Assembly: GCA_964472385.1 (NCBI GenBank)
Contig: CAYYLT010000121.1
Span: 1 to 10,115 of the forward strand
Direction of reading: 5' to 3'
Length of the DNA stretch: 10,115 bases
Source: JAGXLC01 sp964472385
Lineage (GTDB): Bacteria; Bacteroidota; Bacteroidia; Bacteroidales; UBA12077
Shown here: one piece after another, positions 7,442 to 10,115 of the stretch
Position numbering within the stretch: position 1 is the stretch's first letter
How the letters are laid out: each line of letters opens with the position of its first letter
Notes under the pieces: generated by a model
Told to the model about the DNA's origin: nothing
Seen by the model: the letters and a program-made list of their open reading frames with translations, nothing else
Database searches by the model: none
Position numbers and translations under genes: made by a program

Positions 7442-7485
7442 CTGCATATAGTGGGTTTTGCTATAAGAAAATGCTTAATATGCAG
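7442..7485. other. Inverted repeat CTGCATAT/ATATGCAG in the fni upstream region
   Basis: A perfect 8-base inverted repeat (7442-7449 and 7478-7485) has a competing inner stem TATAG/CTATA (7447-7451 and 7461-7465). The outer right part, ATGCAGGTT (7480-7488), is also the exact reverse complement of AACCTGCAT at 7220-7228, at the left edge of the dispersed repeat. The element may therefore be larger than copy A (7220-7488), or the two may be decayed ends of one insertion. No target-site duplication is evident. Confidence 0.4.
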
Positions 7486-7591
7486 GTTTAACAAGGATTA
7501 ATCCGAATTGCTCAAGTTTTGCCGTTATCATTATAACTTGTGTTTATAGACAGACGCTAATTGTGGGTGAATCATTCGGGTTAGATGTAAG

Positions 7592-7599
7592 TACCTTTG
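7592..7599 (+). promoter_or_regulatory. Putative -7 promoter box for fni(-mvaA)
   Basis: TACCTTTG matches TAnnTTTG exactly. It lies 107 bases before the fni ATG, implying a leader of about 100 bases. No clear -33 box is found 19-21 bases upstream. The rest of 7358-7591 shows no coding frame, only AT-rich sequence and the inverted repeat at 7442-7485. Confidence 0.45.
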
Positions 7600-7610
7600 C
7601 GAATACATTC

Positions 7611-7631
7611 AAAGGAGGATACTTTCTATCC
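7611..7631 (+). promoter_or_regulatory. Leader element: Shine-Dalgarno-like AAAGGAGG fused to a small hairpin
   Basis: AAAGGAGG (7611-7618) is a perfect complement of the 16S rRNA 3' end. It runs directly into the perfect stem GGATA/TATCC (7617-7621 and 7627-7631, loop ctttc). No ATG, GTG or TTG follows within 25 bases, so it does not start a gene. It would sit near the 5' end of the predicted fni leader. It may be chance or a leader structure that binds ribosomes or hides the site. Confidence 0.35.
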
Positions 7632-7706
7632 GTCTTCAATAATAAAATAAAGCAAGTGTCATGTTTGGACAATAACCAATGCTTCACAATTTAAAAATTA
7701 GGTTTT

Positions 7707-8702
7707 ATGACAGATAGAAAAAGTGATCACATCTTTATGGCTGATTTTAGTCGGATTAATTCAGCTGAAAAAGATTCCAGATTCGTCTATGAACCAATGC
7801 TCAGCAGACACCCGAACAGCTTGCCAGAAGTCTCTATTGGAGGAAAAATAATGAAGGTTCCCATTTGGATATCAAGTATGACAGGGGGTACAAAAGGGGC
7901 TCGAAAAATTAACCGCAATCTTGCCAAAACGGCTGCGAAATTTGGACTGGGTATGGGACTGGGATCATGTCATGCACTGATCAAGGATCGCTCAAACCTG
8001 CCGGACTATGATCTTAGATCTGTTTTAGGGGACGACCTGCCTTTTTATGTCAACCTCGGCATTGCCCAGGTAGAACAATACCTTAAAAATGATGGTATTC
8101 AGACTATTATTGATCTCGTGAATTTGGTGAAAGCGGACGGATTGATTGTTCACGTCAATCCACTGCAGGAATGGCTTCAGATCGAGGGAGACCGGATTAC
8201 AACACCACCCATTGATACCATTAAAAGGCTTTTGGATGCAGCAGATTTGAATGTCATTGTCAAAGAAGTAGGCCAGGGTATGGGAATGGAAAGTTTAAGA
8301 ACCTTATTGGAATTGCCCTTGACTGCTATTGAATTTGGCGCTTTTGGCGGAACCAATTTCTCCAAGATGGAGATCAAAAGAAGTACAGATTACAACGCTG
8401 ATTTATACGAGCCCCTTGCATTTATTGGTCAAACAGCTGAAGAAATGGTTTTAGACATCAATTATCTGATCGATCATGAAAATATTAAAGTAAAAGCCCC
8501 AGCCCTTATCATCTCAGGAGGTTTGAATAATTTTTTGGATGGGTATTATTTAATTCAAAAAAGCCGGTTACCAGCAGTTTACGGAATGGCTTCCAATTTT
8601 CTCAACCATGCTATGATAGACCAACAGCGGTTGAATGAATATACCAGCAATCAAATAGAGGGATTAAGGATGGCTTATGGCTTTTTAAAAGTTAAAAGCT
8701 GA
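7707..8702 (+). CDS. fni: Type 2 isopentenyl-diphosphate delta-isomerase (FMN-dependent)
   Basis: Interconverts isopentenyl and dimethylallyl diphosphate using reduced FMN and Mg2+, in the cytoplasm. This flavin TIM-barrel of 331 residues has the family's motifs: N-terminal RKSDHI (4-9), FMN-binding ISSMTGG (55-61), GLGMGLGS (80-87), HVNPLQEW (149-156) with Gln154 and Glu155 as Mg2+ ligand positions, VKEVGQGM (185-192), and the phosphate-binding GGT (214-216) and SGG (270-272). The usual GAGGTSW segment reads GAFGGTNF here, a variant that I believe also occurs in other Bacteroidota but cannot confirm here. The ATG start suits the conserved N-terminus. It is followed after 97 bases by mvaA, the HMG-CoA reductase, which links both to mevalonate-based isoprenoid synthesis. 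Confidence 0.93.
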   Translation: MTDRKSDHIFMADFSRINSAEKDSRFVYEPMLSRHPNSLPEVSIGGKIMKVPIWISSMTGGTKGARKINRNLAKTAAKFGLGMGLGSCHALIKDRSNLPDYDLRSVLGDDLPFYVNLGIAQVEQYLKNDGIQTIIDLVNLVKADGLIVHVNPLQEWLQIEGDRITTPPIDTIKRLLDAADLNVIVKEVGQGMGMESLRTLLELPLTAIEFGAFGGTNFSKMEIKRSTDYNADLYEPLAFIGQTAEEMVLDINYLIDHENIKVKAPALIISGGLNNFLDGYYLIQKSRLPAVYGMASNFLNHAMIDQQRLNEYTSNQIEGLRMAYGFLKVKS

Positions 8703-8703
8703 T

Positions 8704-8786
8704 CCTTAAAGATAACTTCCATAAAACAAGCAATTATTCATCTACCACAGCGGATAAAATTCACTACATTTCCTTTAAGATAACTT
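8704..8786 (+). repeat. Near-identical 15-base direct repeat between fni and mvaA
   Basis: CCTTAAAGATAACTT (8704-8718) and CCTTTAAGATAACTT (8772-8786) differ at one base and are 68 bases apart. The first copy directly follows the fni stop and the second ends 13 bases before the mvaA ATG. They could be regulatory half-sites or a chance AT-rich similarity. A TACATTTC near 8764-8771 resembles a -7 box with its last base changed, so mvaA might have its own weak promoter. Confidence 0.4.
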
Positions 8787-8799
8787 TAAAACCAATATT

Positions 8800-9972
8800 A
8801 TGCCAGCACAAAATTTCATAGAAGGCTTCAGCAAGCTTGATAGAGATTCAAAGCTAAGAATCATTTCAGAAGCCTCAGACAATCCTGATTCCTTCATAAA
8901 GGAATTGCAGATGTATCGTATAGGCGATAAATCCATTCAGGAAAAATTCGAACAATTCAGTGAGCATACCATTACCAATTTTCATTTGCCTTATGGAATT
9001 GCTCCCAACTTTCTTATTGATCAAAGGGTTTATCATGTTCCCATGGTAACAGAGGAAAGCTCGGTTATCGCTGCAGCATCCAAAGCTGCCCAATTTTGGT
9101 ATCATCATGGAGGATTCCAAACAGAGGAGATCGGTACCAGTAAAAGAGGTCATGTGCATTTTATATGGCATGGGACGTTTCAAGAATTGGAACAACTCAT
9201 ACGGCAGTTTGAATCTGATCTCACAAATATGCTCGCCGGCATTACCCAAAACATGAACAATCGTGGGGGAGGCATCACAGAAACCTGGCTTTCGGATATG
9301 ACCAGCGAGATGGATTGTTATTATATGTTGGGATTGGCAATTGAAACGGTTGATTCTATGGGTGCGAATTTTATTAATTCGGTTTTGGAAAAAACTGCTG
9401 AAGAGCTGAAAAATTTTGCTGAAAAGACCCACAGCGGGAAAATGGAAATACTTATGGCTATTCTCTCGAATTATACGCCGGGTTCTTATGTGAAAATGAA
9501 AGTAGAATGCCCCGTGGATGAGCTTGGTGAATTTAATTCTGCGGAAGAGGGTGCATTGTTTGCTGAAACATTCAAAAGAGCAGCCCAAATTGGAAAGCAC
9601 AGTGTATCCCGAGCAGTCACCAACAATAAAGGTATCATGAATGGGGTGGATGCAGTAGTTATTGCTACCGGCAATGATTTTAGAGCAGTTGAAGCAGGCG
9701 CTCATGCCTTCTCTATAACTCATGGAAAACCCACTTCGCTTACAGACTGTCAAATTAACAAAGGAATATTTGCATTCCGGATTACCATGCCCCTTGCCTT
9801 AGGAACCGTTGGAGGGGTAACCCAGTCACACCCACTGGCACACAAATCTCTGGAAATACTGGGTAAGCCCAATGCAAAGGAACTTATGAAAATCACAGCT
9901 GCCGTCGGATTAGCCAGCAATTACAGTGCGTTGACCTCCCTTATTCAAACGGAATTCAAAAGGGTCACATGA
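8800..9972 (+). CDS. mvaA: Hydroxymethylglutaryl-CoA reductase, class II (degradative-type), frameshifted near its 3' end
   Basis: Class II HMG-CoA reductase, converting HMG-CoA to mevalonate with NAD(P)H in the forward direction. Present are PMVTEESSVIAAAS (81-94) with the catalytic Glu, VDSMGAN (184-190) at the dinucleotide site, TNNKGI with catalytic Lys277, and ATGND with catalytic Asp293. The Lys-Asp spacing of 16 equals Lys267-Asp283 of the P. mevalonii enzyme. The frame stops after 390 residues (QTEFKRVT), before the C-terminal Gly-His-Met motif that carries the catalytic His. That motif lies in the -1 frame from 9951, about where His381 should align. One missing base near 9950 explains this. 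As written, the product lacks an essential residue. The ATG start fits the family. The gene is 97 bases after fni. Confidence 0.9.
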   Translation: MPAQNFIEGFSKLDRDSKLRIISEASDNPDSFIKELQMYRIGDKSIQEKFEQFSEHTITNFHLPYGIAPNFLIDQRVYHVPMVTEESSVIAAASKAAQFWYHHGGFQTEEIGTSKRGHVHFIWHGTFQELEQLIRQFESDLTNMLAGITQNMNNRGGGITETWLSDMTSEMDCYYMLGLAIETVDSMGANFINSVLEKTAEELKNFAEKTHSGKMEILMAILSNYTPGSYVKMKVECPVDELGEFNSAEEGALFAETFKRAAQIGKHSVSRAVTNNKGIMNGVDAVVIATGNDFRAVEAGAHAFSITHGKPTSLTDCQINKGIFAFRITMPLALGTVGGVTQSHPLAHKSLEILGKPNAKELMKITAAVGLASNYSALTSLIQTEFKRVT

Positions 9973-10115
9973 AACTCCATCTTGAAAACAATTTAATGCA
10001 TTTTAATGTTGATGAACCATTGAAAGGAATAATCAAAGCATATTTCAACAATAAAGAATTGGCAAATAATAAATGTACGCATTCTATTTATTATAGGCAT
10101 TTTTTGTGTTTTTCA
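9951..10115 (+). pseudogene. mvaA: Out-of-frame 3' end of mvaA carrying the catalytic-histidine motif (continues past the window)
   Basis: From 9951 this frame reads GIQKGHMKLHLENN, the expected C-terminal flap of class II HMG-CoA reductase with the catalytic His in Gly-His-Met (codon 9966-9968). It then reads a plausible tail (EPLKGIIKAYFNNKE). It joins the upstream frame after Thr384 if one base is added at about 9950. The ATG at 9969 overlaps the upstream stop as ATGA and imitates a normal operon overlap, but it is an internal Met of this motif and not a new gene. From about 10061 the frame enters the repeat (CTHSIYYRHFLCFS) and stays open to the window edge, so the native end is replaced or lost. 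Confidence 0.85.
10061..10115. repeat. Dispersed repeat, copy B (inverted relative to copy A, cut by the window end)
   Basis: The reverse complement of 10062-10115 aligns to 7302-7356 with 48 of 55 positions identical, six substitutions and one gap. It preserves the tgcctata and tattatttgc blocks. The GC-rich palindromic core of copy A would lie beyond the window edge. Similarity stops around 10058-10061, inside the mvaA tail frame, so this marks one end of the element. The last 55 bases of the window are almost exactly the repeated part. Confidence 0.85.

Noticed and set aside
8875..9753. A 292-residue open frame on the minus strand
   Set aside because: It is entirely antisense to the well-supported mvaA, is Cys/His/Phe-rich in the manner of a shadow frame, and matches no family I recognise.
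9946..9965. Programmed -1 frameshifting as the preferred explanation of the mvaA break
   Set aside because: There is no canonical X XXY YYZ heptamer (only AAAAG), no clear downstream stem, and frameshifting is not known for this family. Kept only as an alternative.
9969..10115. A new gene starting at ATG 9969 with a 4-base overlap to mvaA
   Set aside because: The ATG is the Met of the conserved Gly-His-Met motif of HMG-CoA reductase, and the same frame continues upstream as GIQKGH. It is the tail of mvaA.

Overview
The window most likely comes from a member of the Bacteroidota, perhaps a Bacteroidales-like environmental lineage known only from metagenomes. It is AT-rich. Its start codons mostly lack Shine-Dalgarno sequences, and several genes are preceded by a TAnnTTTG box, the Bacteroidota -7 promoter element. 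The protein set fits as well: a SiaB/SiaC pair, a very long TerB-ABC-permease fusion, a type 2 isopentenyl diphosphate isomerase and a class II HMG-CoA reductase. No rRNA or tRNA gene is visible, so the placement is by inference only.

Left part (1-2629), RNA modification. rsmE (16S rRNA m3U1498 methyltransferase) is on the minus strand. It is divergent from a two-gene plus-strand unit made of a YfcE/MJ0936-type metallophosphoesterase and a THUMP-domain, RlmL-like RNA methyltransferase that starts with TTG. The first 55 bases of the window exactly repeat part of the 3' end of rsmE (215-269), which looks like an assembly-graph edge or a partial duplication.

Middle part (2630-6951), signalling and transport. 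A promoter leads into siaB and siaC, a kinase-like protein and its STAS-like phosphoprotein target with Thr68 preserved. Neither the SiaA phosphatase nor the SiaD diguanylate cyclase is present here. A hairpin terminator ends this unit and overlaps the last codons of a convergent 1025-residue gene. That gene encodes a TerB-like domain, a beta-rich linker, an ABCG-type ATPase, a Cys-x-x-Cys knuckle, a permease domain and a large helical insertion before the last membrane segment.

Right part (6952-10115), isoprenoid precursors. A 755-base gene-free stretch holds a palindromic, GC-richer repeat (about 7225-7357), a further inverted repeat and the leader of fni. fni is followed by mvaA, and together they cover two steps of mevalonate-based isoprenoid synthesis: HMG-CoA to mevalonate, and IPP/DMAPP interconversion. 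The mvaA frame is broken near its end. The frame closes at 9972 without the Gly-His-Met motif that holds the catalytic histidine, yet the motif is intact one frame over (GIQKGHMKLH from 9951) and runs open to the window edge. The last 55 bases are an inverted, diverged copy of the 7302-7356 repeat, so mvaA appears to be both frameshifted and fused at its end to a repeat.

Both window ends lie in repeat sequence about 55 bases long. This suggests that the window is a whole assembly contig broken at repeats, which matters when judging the end-located oddities.
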